Shown piece by piece: positions 1-9,833 of a stretch of DNA of 64,000 nucleotides. Source of the DNA: Macropodus opercularis (Eukaryota > Chordata > Actinopteri > Anabantiformes > Osphronemidae); the NCBI GenBank assembly GCA_030770545.1, contig JAUCMP010000028.1:11489501-11553500 (forward strand), in the 5' to 3' direction. A program made the translations under genes and the position numbers. The stretch's first letter is position 1. Each line of letters starts with the position of its first letter. Below the pieces are notes generated by a model. That model ran no database searches, was not told the origin of the DNA, and saw nothing but the letters and a program-made list of their open reading frames with translations.

Positions 1-2
1 AG

Positions 3-770
3 AGCGCTGGTCTACTTGTGGTTCCTAGAGTTTCTAAATGTAGAACGGGAGGCAGAGCCTTTAGCTACCAAGCTCCTCTCCTATGGAACCAGCTTCCAGT
101 CCAGGTTCGAGAAGCAGACACCCTCTCTAGTTTTAAAACTAGGCTTAAAACCTTTCTTTTTGACAAAGCGTATAGTTAGAGATGGTTCTGGTCACTCTGA
201 ACCATCTCTTAGTTAAGCTGCTATAGACTTAGACTGCTGGGGGACGTCCTTCATTCACTGAGCTCTTTATCTCTTCTATCCGCCAACATGCCTCCATTTC
301 CACATGTGACTAACTTTGTCCCTTTTCTCTCCTAGCTGTGCTTGTCCCCTTCTGTCTCTCTCTATCCTCATCTACAGGTATCATCAGACTCAGAGTCGTG
401 TGTCTCCAGTGTTCAGTTGCTGGTTCAACCATCCCGCCTGTGTTCTGTTGCTGCTTGTTTTGTTGTTGTGGTTGTGTTCTTTTCTCTCTTCTCTATCCCC
501 TCACCCCAACCGGTCAAGGCAGATGGCCACCCACACTGAGCCTGGGTCTGCTGGAGGTTTCTTCCTCGTTAGAGAGGGAGTTTTTCCTCTCCACTGTTGC
601 TATTTAAATGTACAAATTTATCGATTGGCTACAATTAAAAGCTTTCTCTATGTGGGAATTGTTGGGTTTAGTTGTGTAAGGTCTTAAAACCTTACTTGTA
701 AAGTGCCTTGAGATAACAGATGTTGTGAATTGGCGCTATATAAATAAAGTTGAATTGAATTGAATTGAAT
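3..770 (+). mobile_element. L2-type LINE, 3' end (ORF2 C-terminus plus 3' UTR)
   Basis: The copy is cut off by the window start. Positions 3-179 still encode the intact C-terminus of an L2 ORF2: it opens SAGLLVVPRVSKCR, contains LLWNQLP and READTLSSFKTRLKTFLFD, and ends at TAG 177-179. About 590 bases of 3' UTR follow, ending in the family's typical GGCGCTATATAAATAAAG and a short TTGAA tandem tail at 750-770. The same 3' UTR recurs at 34657 and, partly, at 11800 and 57480. It lies antisense to the pard3 gene. Assignment to the L2 clade is from recalled family sequence. Confidence 0.88.
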
Positions 771-2756
771 CTTTACAGGCACCAGTTAGTGTTAGTAGTT
801 TTTTCCTCTACCTTCAGTTCACTCTCTTTATTAGAGATGTTTTCTGTTCTCTTGGAGATAACTGAAGAATACATGTAATGTATTTACTATCTAATTTTAC
901 AATGTATTATTCCTAAAATAATATGGGTGATTAAAACAGGTTAGTTTTCTGTAAGATCTTACTATGAGCTGACTTTTGTATACTAATAAAACAGAATTTC
1001 ATTGATTGAACAAACAACTAAGAACTTATATATGTACTACCAGAGCTGTTTGCTGAATAAAGTCTAGCAATCGTTGTTTTGTAAGAATTCCTCTATGAGC
1101 TTACAAAAAACAAATTACACAAAAAAGATTTGAAGGACTTTTTGGTGCTGACATTAAACAAAACAACAACAACAACAAAAACACAGCTCCTTTAGCTGTG
1201 GTTGTCACTTACACTGTAACTAAAAATACAATATGATCACTAATGGAATTACATAAATGAAAGCTGATCAACGCTCAAACACATTGCTAACAATGTGTGT
1301 GTCCTGGCAGACATGTATACACACACCATCTAGTGTTTGTGACAGATGAGGCAATTACCATCCATGCTTTTCCACCATGTTTTATTTGGAATAACTGTCA
1401 CCAACAGAGCCTTCCTTATTAGATTTTTATGAACATACTTGTCTGGATTATTAAGATTTGTGAAAGCATAGCTGGGAAATGTGAGAATGTATGAGGAAAA
1501 CAACAGTAAGGGAAAACCACTGATATGCTGCGGAAAGTGATGAAATTTGAAGTAAATCGGTTTGTTCACCGTGTTGGCTGAGGTGATATCAGAGCATGTG
1601 ATGGTAAATGGTAAATGGTCTGCATTTGTATAGCGCTTTTCTACCTATTTGTACTCAAAGCGCTTTGACACTGCATCTCATTCACCCATTCGCGCACACA
1701 TTCACACACCGGTGGCAGAGCTGGTATACAGCTTAGGCTGACACACCAGGGGGCAACTTGGGGTTCAGTGTCTTGCCCAGGGACACTTCGACACATGACT
1801 GGGGAAGCCAGGAATCGAACCACCGATCCTACGATTGGTGGGCGACAGCTCTACCTCTGAACCACTGCCACTGATATTGTATTGTATAGTAAGACTGTTA
1901 AACAAGGTTTTTTTAACAAGAAGGACAATGCGCCACATTGCATTATTTAGTGACAGGTTTAACAGCCCAAGTGCCATTCTAAGTATCAGGGGTTAGCATC
2001 AGGGGCTTCTGGTCTGGCAAAATATAGTTACGCCAAAACCTGCTGTCACAGAAGACAGGACAAGGGCAGTAGCCTCACCATCTGCTGAGCAACATCGCCA
2101 TTGTTACCCTGTATGTAGGCTCTGTCAGTGAGTGGGATTCGTGTGCATGTGTTGTGAATTTCAAAACTGACCAACTCTAGAAAGTAACTTGGCCAGGACA
2201 AGCACAAAATGTCAGTCTGACAAACAGGTGCGAACAAACTAGGTGTGGAACCAAATACACAAATCATGAACCAACAAATAATAATGTTTTATTACCTTGA
2301 CGGTAATTAAGAGTAAAGTTGCATTTTAGAGATGAGGTTTGGTGTTGGTGTGTTTTTTAGCTCTACAGTCTGTCAGCCATTGGTTTGCTGCAGCACTGCC
2401 CACAAATAACAAAAACTGCACACAGAAATCAATAAGGAAAATTGGTGAAAGACTGTGAAGCGTAAAGTGCAATTTCTGTTCTTCCCAATAAACAAATTCC
2501 AAATAATAATATGTAGATGTTTTTATAAAATTAGATACTTTCAGCAAAACTGAAACTATGGAATGCAATGTTGTACACCATGTGTGCGCTATTTTTTTGT
2601 TTGCTTTGTTTTTTTGTTTTGTTTGTCTTGATTGTCTGATTTTTAATAATAAATAATACAATAAATACAAAAGTAACAGATATAGAATACTGTATAAAAA
2701 TCTAAAATATAGTGAAAACATCATACTGTGTCGTAAGGTGCGAAGCAGAAACTGAC
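771..2756. other. pard3 intron sequence below the last visible exon
   Basis: This is non-coding sequence 3' (minus-strand sense) of the PDZ2b exon. It holds the SINE at 1606-1870 and otherwise AT-rich unique-looking DNA. Both strands were read for the next PAR-3 exon (start of PDZ3) and none was found, so that exon probably lies outside the window. Short ORFs here have no recognisable domain. Confidence 0.7.
1606..1870 (-). mobile_element. tRNA-derived SINE (family copy 1)
   Basis: Read on the minus strand, the element opens with a tRNA-like head: an A-box-like GTGGTTCAGAGGTAGAG and a good B box GGTTCGATTCC near 1813-1823. A body with GTGTCCCTGGGCAAGACACTG follows, then a 3' tail AAGCGCTATACAAATGCAGACC. 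Copies occur at 7435-7670 (minus) and 49965-50132 (plus). The head is a decayed promoter, not a functional tRNA gene. Family name not assigned. Confidence 0.8.
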
Positions 2757-2885
2757 CACTTCTCTGGGAAGAATAGAATTCTCCTGGCGAATCACTGTCA
2801 GGTTCACGACACTGCCCATAGAGGTGTTCCGTAGCAGGGTCGCCACCTCTTCCTGTGTTTTACCATTAAGGTCCACTCCGCTAAC
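2757..2885 (-). CDS. pard3: pard3 exon: C-terminal half of PDZ2
   Basis: This exon of 43 codons in phase 0 begins VSGVDLNGKTQEEV and ends VIRQENSILPREV. It supplies the helix and last strands of PDZ2, which in PAR-3 binds phosphoinositide membranes and partners. The acceptor is TGTGTAG at 2886 and the chosen donor is GTCAGT (2751-2756), which is weaker than the other donors of this gene. The PRE(L/V) ending matches the known end of PDZ2 in PAR-3 proteins. If the donor were skipped, translation would run ten more sense codons and stop at 2721 with a Y-D-T-V end. The following exon (linker and PDZ3) is not in the window. Confidence 0.88.
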
Positions 2886-3116
2886 CTACACACACACACA
2901 CACAAAATCACAGAATCACATTTGCAGAGGCAAAACTCAACAAATTCAACGACAGGGAATTCACAGTCTCCACATAACATTTATTTAGTTTCTCATAAGC
3001 CAGTAGAAGTTTGATCTAAATGGATTATCATCAAAATACTATCTAACCAGTTTATCTCTGCTACTCACAACTGGAACTACCTGGAACAAAAATGAAACAG
3101 ACTCTAACGAACACAC
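2886..3116 (-). other. short intron with CA repeat
   Basis: A 231-base intron between the two PDZ2 exons, with donor GTGTGT and acceptor TAG. The acceptor tract is itself made by a short (CA)n / (GT)n run at 2887-2904, so length variation there changes the sequence just upstream of the splice acceptor. Confidence 0.75.
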
Positions 3117-3256
3117 CTCCAGCAGCCGGTCTCCAGCTTTCAGTCGGCCATCTTGGATGGCGGCCCCTCGAGGAAGGATGTTTTTGACAAAAATGAAAGA
3201 ACTGTCACCAATTGGGAAATCTCTAGATGTGATACTGAACCCGAGACCCTCTGAGC
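3117..3256 (-). CDS. pard3: pard3 exon: N-terminal half of PDZ2
   Basis: 140 bases; two bases complete the Gly codon split with the upstream exon, then 46 codons. The reading has the carboxylate-binding loop GLGF (SEGLGFSITSRD), the strand IFVKNILPRGAAIQDG and RLKAGDRLLE. This block is near-diagnostic for PARD3 PDZ2: NILPRGAAIQDGRLKAGDRL is the PARD3 form, whereas PARD3B as I recall it has GLGFTVVTRD and KGAAIKDGRL. Acceptor TTTTTTCTAG, donor GTGTGT. The downstream exon continues in phase 0 as VSGVDL. Confidence 0.95.
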
Positions 3257-3296
3257 CTAGAAAAAACAAGTAAAATCAAATGAAAATAATTAACTT

Positions 3297-3495
3297 AAAT
3301 TAACACACATATAGACATACAACCAGTCACACTACCACACTCACACCTACGGGCAATATTAGAGTTTTCCAATCAGCCTAAATGCATTTGGACTGTGGGA
3401 GGAAGCTGGAGACCCTGGAGAGAATCCACGAAAACATGGGGAGAACATCTCGCTGTGACGCGACAGTGCTAACCACCACATCACCATGTGCCCCT
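3297..3495 (+). repeat. teleost interspersed repeat, 3' part
   Basis: The segment carries the typical CACACCTACGGGCAAT, TTGGACTGTGGGAGGAAG, ACATGGGGAGAACAT and GACAGTGCTAACCACCACATCACC blocks of a repeat found throughout fish genomes. Other pieces of the same family in this window are at 9215-9395, 19662-19778 and 53655-53775, each covering a different part of the consensus. Confidence 0.72.
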
Positions 3496-3899
3496 ATCAT
3501 CATATAATTTCAATTAAATGTTTGACCAGACACCTTACACTAGCTAAATTTGTAAAATGTGTTTTTACATCTGTGAAATTACTTTTAATTAATGATGGAT
3601 GCTATTCTAAATGATCTTGTACCTTGTCCACAAAATAATATCTAACAATCACAATACTGATTTATTAATTTGAGAAGCAAGTGAAGTAAAGTATTTACAT
3701 GCAATATCTAAGGTGTTTCCCAAGGTACACAAGGTAAAATTGTTGGTAAAGTTCTGGACTGTAGCTAACCTGCCTGGGCATGGCTGCAAGAAGAATATTC
3801 ATTACAAACTGAAGAGACAGATTAAACAAAAGCAACAAACGTAACCAAAGAGCCCAGATCAACTTACTAAGACAATATAGGTGAGGTCCAAGGTCAATA

Positions 3900-4200
3900 C
3901 CTGAGTGTGAGACAGTTAAAACACCTAAGAACGACTAAAAAGAAAACACTGGACTATTCTGAAGGCACTGTCCATGATCCCTGATCAAAATCCAATTGAA
4001 TATTTGTGGAAAAAGCTACGGCATGCAGTCTTGAGAAAGAACCCTTAGAACGTGAGACAACTGGAGCAGTTTGGTCATGAGGATGGGGCCAAAATACCTG
4101 TTGACAGGTGAAAAGGTCTCATGGCAAATTTGCAGGATGGCAGGGATTGACTCAAAAAATTAAAAATTTCTCCAAATCCAGTTCAGTTGCATAATTTTTT
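3900..4200 (+). mobile_element. Tc1/mariner transposase relic (C-terminal)
   Basis: On the plus strand, positions about 3970-4135 read SMIPDQNPIEYLWKKLRH, a stop, then RQLEQFGHEDGAKIPVDR. This is the Tc1-type DDE transposase C-terminus, including the PDxNPIE motif with the last catalytic acidic residue and the W-A-K-(I/L)-P-V region. There are at least two in-frame stops and no intact N-terminal part or clear inverted repeats, so it is a dead, partial copy. Confidence 0.75.
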
Positions 4201-6199
4201 ATGCTTCTGAACCACAATCCAATTAGTTTATTTTGGGTTCATTTTTATTTGTTTGTTGAACTTAGTAATTGTACTTTCTTAAACAGTTTTCGTTCATGGT
4301 GTGTCTCCCTCAGGAAGAAAAAATGAAAACACATCCCTAACTCTAAAACTAGGACTTTGACCTAAAAGGAAGAAGACCAGAGCCTACATATTAACTACAA
4401 ATGACTATATACGTATACACAGATTAACATTTCAATAATAAAACACAAAAAATCCCTGTGTGATGTATTCCTAAGCAAGCACTACATGCTTTTTTTAACG
4501 TCCAGTGAGTAGTACGGCTGAGACGTATGAGCTGTGCAAAGGCACATGCTTTAGGTTTCAACACTGAAGTGAATGAACACGAATGGTTGGTTTGCAGAAA
4601 GCAGGCACATACAAGAATGGATAAATAACAGGATCTCAGAGCTGACCTTTTGCTGACCAGACCTAAATCTGCTAAACAAGTTCAAGAAAAGCTATGGAAC
4701 GGGCTAAACCAAAGCATTAATTAAATTTTTATATGTTATTACATATGTATTTTACATATTATACGTAACATTTAAATATGCTACACAGTGTAATGCCGTT
4801 ATTAAGGGGTGTAATCACAGAATAGTCCAAAATGCATAACCTAACTGCTTGCATTTCTAGAGAGAAAGTTATGGTGGTTTTAAATGAGGCTAGTAGTAAC
4901 AACTTTGATTAGTATTCATGTCAAAGTAGCAGCTCATTTCACAGAGCTGTCAGCACCTCTGATGCTTCATCATGACCTACTTCTTCACAGTATGTCTTTC
5001 TAACAGTCTGTCAAACTGTCTCTCGCCTGGCTGACAAGAATCAGGGAAGGCTGTCTCATGGCTTCTGCACACAAACAAACTTTGCAGAAAAGATGAGAGA
5101 CGAAGAGGTTGCTTGTAAAGTCGAAAAGTTTAGCTGTTGGAGATAATGATGTGCTGATCTCTCAGTTCTCATCAGTTCAGCATGGAGCAGAAGTAGCTGT
5201 CAATTAAATGTTAAATGTGCAGCACCAAACTTTTAATCCAAGGTCACATTTGCCCCCAAAGCATCTGTGCTGTTGTGCAGAACATTTTATTTTTAAGCTC
5301 AATAAATGTTATTGTGATTTTACTGACAACTGGTAAAGTGGATTTGGTGCTGCTTTCAGTCTTTAACATCAATGTCTTTGTTAGCCTTTCCATGGTGATG
5401 TTCCCTCCATACCAATTCCTTTGCCCTCCCCAAGGCAGCACACAGCCTAATGAACAGAATATAACTTCTGTCCATTGTCAGATCCAGTCATTAACAGTCT
5501 CCAATCAGGCAATTAAGAGAATGCATTTCTAATAGGCTTGCCATAATTAACCACGGACGTCTTGATTTTGGTTTATAGACAACCAGTATAAAAGTAACTA
5601 TTCCTTTCTGGATTAGTTGGAATTGTGGATCCAATAAGGCAATTAAACAGCAAACATGAGGAGACACTAAGGCACATTAGAATTACTTAATGGAATGTAT
5701 GTACCTTCCCACTGCACTATTGGATTAAGGCACTCCTGTTAATTTGGCAAGCACGATCTGCTCCTGTCAGCTCCTGAATTCAGAGCTACTTACTCTAAAT
5801 CACAAACATTACAATGATTCAACAACAGAAACTGCTGAATGTAATGTAGATTATAGTATTGTCTTAATAATGTGTATTATTTCTTTGTAATATATTAATA
5901 GTAATAGAGAGAAGAAAATAAAAAATAAAAAGGAGGATATATATATAAATATATTACATTAATGACTAATTAATTAATAAAAACAACAACAATAACAGAC
6001 TAGATAAATGTTAGTACTAGAGAAACTGAAATAACTGTCAAATGATTACCACAGCACTTTGAATCCATTGTTCCCGAGTGGGTGGAGCACAAGATCGACA
6101 AATAAAACGGTGCTTTAGCACAAGTATAGCGGTCGATATAACCAGTCTGCTGTGGTGAAGTAGGAGCTGAGCCAACAGATGAAGCTGTCACCTATGGCA

Positions 6200-6615
6200 A
6201 TTAACTTTGGGTCATGACCAAAAGAACAAGATCCTGGATATAAGCGGCCAAAATGAGTTTCCATCTGCAGAGAGACAGGGTGCACTCTTAGAGATAGGGT
6301 GAGGAGCTCTGCCACTCCGGAGAAGAGTAGTGCTGTTGCTCCTACACACAAATAGGAGTCAGTTGAAGTGGCTTGGCCATGTGATTCAGATGCTTCCTGG
6401 ACACCTCCCTGGAGAGGTGTTCCAGATGTCTCCCACTAAGAAGAGCCCCAGAGGAAGATCCTGGGCATGCTGTAGGGTATCTTTCAGCTGACCTGAGGAA
6501 ACATTTGGATCTCCCTGGAAGACCTAGAGGAAGTGTTCAGGGACAGAGGGAAGTCTCTCTGCTTATGCTGCCCCCATGGCCGAGCCAGAGATAAGTGGAT
6601 GAAAATAGATTTTAC
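6200..6615 (+). mobile_element. non-LTR retrotransposon 3' end
   Basis: Decayed C-terminal coding sequence of a common fish LINE. Recognisable are GAGATAGGGTGAGGAGCTC, a QLKWLGHVIQMLPGHLPGE-like segment, SPRGRSW, and TCTGCTTATGCTGCCCCCATG followed by GATAAGTGGATGAAAATAG, normally the 3' end of the element. Stops interrupt the frame. A second copy of the same family is at 23719-24302. The clade name is left open. Confidence 0.72.
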
Positions 6616-6622
6616 TGAAGTA

Positions 6623-6680
6623 CAGTGTTTTTCAACCACTGTGCCGTGGTACGCTAGTGTGCCGTGAGAGATCGCAGCAG
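6623..6680 (+). mobile_element. hAT transposon terminus
   Basis: The stretch begins CAGTGTTTTTCAACCACTGTG, followed by GCCGTGGTACGCTAGTGTG and CCGTGAGAGAT. This matches the terminal inverted-repeat region of hAT (Charlie/ZBED-like) elements, with the repeated GTGCCGTG blocks. The far end of the copy could not be located, so only the recognisable terminus is annotated. It abuts the end of the LINE tail. Confidence 0.6.
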
Positions 6681-7434
6681 GGACCCGAGTAGCAGGAATG
6701 CGACTGACTGAGTTTTTAGAAATCATAGTGTTCACAAAAAACCACCAAACTTTCACATTTCAAACTAAATTCCCAAAAAACCTGCTTTGCTCATTGGCAG
6801 CTCCGTAGTTAGTTAGTGTATTGAAGTGTATTCCTGGGCTATTCCAGAGTGGGCAACATCTAATCTTACCTAAAGCTCCTGTCTAAGGATAACTGTAAAT
6901 GTAGTAAGATCATAACACACCCAGGAGCTAATGACTCCAATTATGCTGATCTGAAATCATGAAACATTGAGTCAGTGTGTTCCATTGCAAAAACAATGTT
7001 GGACTGCAGTTTTCTCCACACCCCTCTCCAACCTGACCAGTGATTACATGTTTGGTCGCATGTCGTCACTTCACTGCTGGCTGTCTAGATGGCATCCATC
7101 GCACTAGAATGAACATTCAAGTAATATGGCCAAGTTTATTAGACACCCTAACCCGTGAGAGCCCAGAGTGGAGCCCAGGACGCAGAGTCGCAGTCTTACA
7201 CACCTCTCTACAGATTCTCTACAGCTGTCACCTCCTCGTAGGTATCGCACGAGGACATCACAATTTAATATAAATAAAGACAATGCCTCATACACAATAC
7301 ATACATACAAAGTAGCTCCAAGTAATATCTTATATATAGTAGCTAATTATGCATATATATATATAATATTATATTCCTAGAAGAATACAGTAGGTCGAGG
7401 CAGCAGTGGCTCAAGATGATAGGATTGTCCTAGG

Positions 7435-7670
7435 TAAATGGTCTGCATTTGGATAGCGCTTTTCTACCTATTGGTACTCAAAGCGCTTTTTTTTTTGACA
7501 CTGCGCCTCATTCACCCATTCGCACACACAAACACACACACATTCACACACCGCGTGGCAGAGCTGCTATGCAGCTTAGGCTGACACACACGGACAATTC
7601 GGCACATGACTGGGAAAGCCAGGAATCGTACCACCAATCCTACGATTGCTCTACCTCTGAGCCACTAGGG
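7435..7670 (-). mobile_element. tRNA-derived SINE (family copy 2)
   Basis: Same family and orientation as 1606-1870: the plus strand reads GGTAAATGGTCTGCATTTGG, ATAGCGCTTTTCTACCTATT and later GCTCTACCTCTGAGCCACTA. The B box is mutated (GGTACGATTCC on the minus strand) and part of the body around the CACTGAACC block is deleted. A head-like piece, GGCAGCAGTGGCTCAAGATG, lies just outside in opposite orientation at 7400-7419. Confidence 0.75.
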
Positions 7671-7927
7671 CAAGACTGTATGTGAACGTGTTTATGCAAA
7701 TGGTTGAATCAGAAGCAGTATCAAACTGGTAGGGAGGTTTGATGGGATAGGGAATAAATAAAGAGAAAGATCAGTTTTAACCTGCGGCTGGCATTGCAAC
7801 AAGCTTCTCTGGACAGTGCTTAGGGGGCGTTAACAAGACTTGAGTCACTTCTGTATAAATCTAGGGTTAACTTACACATTTACTACGCCATTGCAGTTCA
7901 GACCTCCAAGTGGCCTGTGGTTCTTAC

Positions 7928-8112
7928 CTTTCTGCAACTGAATGTTGAGTCTGCGGCCCGTGTTCTTTATGTTGGAGCTGATAAATACGTTGCTAACTTT
8001 GCAGTGCAGGGAGGGGGCGGGTGCTGATGAGGTCCTGGAGACCAAGATGTGAGGTAATGTGGTACACCTTCGACTTGTGTCTGGGGTGCTTCTTGCCAGC
8101 GGGCCATCGTAG
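7928..8112 (-). CDS. pard3: pard3 exon: PDZ1-PDZ2 linker ending GRRLNIQLQKG
   Basis: 185 bases; one base completes a Ser codon from the microexon, then 61 codons plus one base. It opens YDGPLARSTPDTSRRC, is rich in Ser/Thr/Pro, and ends NTGRRLNIQLQKG. The end matches IGKRLNIQLKKG, the first strand of PDZ2 in PARD3, and joins SEGLGF in the next exon. The linker body is poorly conserved, as expected for a disordered spacer. Acceptor TTGCTCCTGTAG, donor GTAAGA. Confidence 0.93.
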
Positions 8113-9522
8113 CTACAGGAGCAAAACACAATGAAGACTTAATCAATTTTTATGATGATTTTAGTATTTTAATTAGTCAACATTTCAAAAATTTGATTTT
8201 GTGCATGAGTACAAGCTTATGTACCATACAAAAGCATACCATAGATAATTTTTACCTAGGTACAGTTAAATTAAACATACACAGCTGGCAATTACAACTA
8301 TCTATGAAGGGCAAAATTTAATGGGTTTCACACATAATGTTGTTAAACATAGCAAAATACCAACATTTAAATTTAAATGAGAAGTGAACAATAGTGATCA
8401 ATAACAGATCAGGTTCTGAACTGCCTAAACATTTTAGTTTTAGTTTTTGGACCTGGTACAGATTGCAGGAATTGCAAAGCTACTGAGTTGTTGCTGAGTT
8501 TAAATTAGGTTATACTATGTACAATTCTCTGCATGTTTATGTTGATTGCATTACAGCATGCAGCCTGATCATGTTAATTGCATTACAGCATGCACAGTTT
8601 TATTGGGCTTTCTTTTGTTATGCCTTCCGCACTTTCAATTTCATGGTTTTCACTCTTGGGACTTTCCTTTTTTAGGTTCTTCTTTTACTGTCGTACATCT
8701 CATTCTTTTCAAAGTTTCAGAGCTGTAAGATTGAAGAAACAGGTTCAGAAGTCTGACCTGACACACTGCAAGACTACAAGGAAAACCACTGCAAAAAAGG
8801 GCCTGAATCACAGGATGGAGTTGTATGTTTTAGAATTTTGAGATTAAATTTTATTTTAAATGTATACATGGTATTGTTCAGTTTTAGTTTTGTTGGGGTG
8901 GATATGAAACTCTAAATATGGTGATATTTAATATATCATTACTTACAGACCAAAACTTAATTCACTATTTGATACCAGAGTTGGATACCTTTATGGGATT
9001 CAGTGACACACCAGAAACCTCACCTTCTGTTCTCTGCAAAGTATGCAATCTGGACATGCATAACATCATGAATGACCTGAGAACACTAAAGCTAAAAGCA
9101 ACTGAAATTAACGTTGACCATGCTAACAGTTTCTTAACCAGTGCATTAAAAAACAAAAAGGAAAAGCAACTATGATCCCCAATAAATAAGTGATACTGAT
9201 ACTTGAATTTATCATTCATTCATCTTCTACTCCACCACGCAGCTGTCGCACGCTGTCTATGGGCGAGAGGCAGGGTGGGGCCACTCATAGAGACCTACAA
9301 CCAGTCACGCACACACTCACACCTACGGACAATTTAGAGTTTTCCAATGAGCCTAACTGCATGTCTTTGGACTGTGGGAGGAAGTCGGAGAAATTATCTC
9401 TTATATATCTCTCTCTTAGTTTTGGAACTCTGCAACTGCATGTCTGAGCATAGAAAGAGAGAAACTTTGCATGCCTTTTCAGTGTGTGCTACAGTCCATG
9501 ATCGAGACTAAAAGATGCTTAC
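8113..9522. other. pard3 intron, 1.4 kb
   Basis: Mostly unrecognised AT-rich sequence. It includes a short tandem duplication at 8539-8600 and a fragment of the common teleost repeat at 9215-9395. ORFs on both strands at 8.5-9.2 kb have no recognisable domain or splice context. Confidence 0.7.
9215..9395 (+). repeat. teleost interspersed repeat, central part
   Basis: The segment runs from ATTCATTCATCTTCTACTCC through GGGCGAGAGGCAGGGTGG, CTCACACCTACGGACAATTT and ATGTCTTTGGACTGTGGGAG. It is the same family as 3297-3495 but extends further 5'. Confidence 0.72.
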
Positions 9523-9540
9523 CTGCTCACACCAGTAGGA
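9523..9540 (-). CDS. pard3: pard3 18-nt microexon
   Basis: The minus strand reads ...GGCAG, then TCCTACTGGTGTGAGCAG, then GTAAGC. With two bases from the previous exon (AA) and one from the next (C) it gives N-P-T-G-V-S-S, keeping frame exactly (phase 2 to phase 2). It is separated from the previous exon by a 71-base intron with donor GTGAGT and acceptor GCAG. Because its length is a multiple of three, skipping it would also keep frame, so it may be alternatively spliced. The alternative acceptor TTTAG 11 bases upstream gives a stop and is disfavoured. Confidence 0.72.
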
Positions 9541-9611
9541 CTGCCATAAGCCTAAATATAAGGAAGATATAAGTTCTAAGAAATATAATGAAACTTAAAA
9601 GTCAAACTCAC

Positions 9612-9833
9612 TTGTTATTAGATCCAGGTTGTGGCCCAGACCTGAATGCTGCTGCCGATACGAAACTGGCCCTTTCTCCTAGAAAGTCTTGGCTAAAACG
9701 AACCCTGTTGGATCGCAGTGGGCTGAGTTTAGTCTCAGCTAACAGGAGCTCATACTGCCTCTTCATGTCTGCTGGGACCACGTGGAAATGGATCACCTTA
9801 GAATGCATTGCCTGTCTGAAAATGTTCTGGGCT
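9612..9833 (-). CDS. pard3: pard3 exon: end of PDZ1 and start of linker
   Basis: 222 bases, one base completing Gln (CA|A), then AQNIFRQAMHSKVIHFHVVP, the last helix and strand of PDZ1, followed by ADMKRQYELL and a basic, serine-rich linker (RSNRVRFSQDFLGERASF). Mammalian PARD3 as recalled has AQHMFRQAM...IIWFHVVPAANKEQYEQL at this point. Acceptor CTCCTCCAG, donor GTGAGT (9606-9611). An apparent stop directly after the donor lies in the intron. Confidence 0.94.

Larger units (their letters stand above)
3257..7927. other. pard3 intron, 4.7 kb
   Basis: The intron lies between the linker exon and PDZ2. It holds a fragment of the common teleost repeat (3297-3495), a Tc1-like transposase relic (about 3900-4200), a LINE tail (6200-6615), a hAT terminus (from 6623) and a SINE (7435-7670). 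About 4320-6190 and 6800-7380 have no gene or recognised repeat, only AT-rich DNA. Confidence 0.7.

Noticed and set aside
1795..1870. Functional tRNA gene
   Set aside because: A and B box resemblance comes from the SINE head; no cloverleaf with paired acceptor stem could be formed by eye, and the body continues as the SINE.
1..2756. PDZ3 exon of pard3
   Set aside because: No GLGVS-like or LNDSGSAG-like minus-strand segment was found; presumed beyond the window start.
2757..3256. Assignment to PARD3B
   Set aside because: PDZ2 wording (GLGFSITSRD, PRGAAIQDGRLKAGDRL) is that of PARD3; PARD3B as recalled differs at several of these positions.
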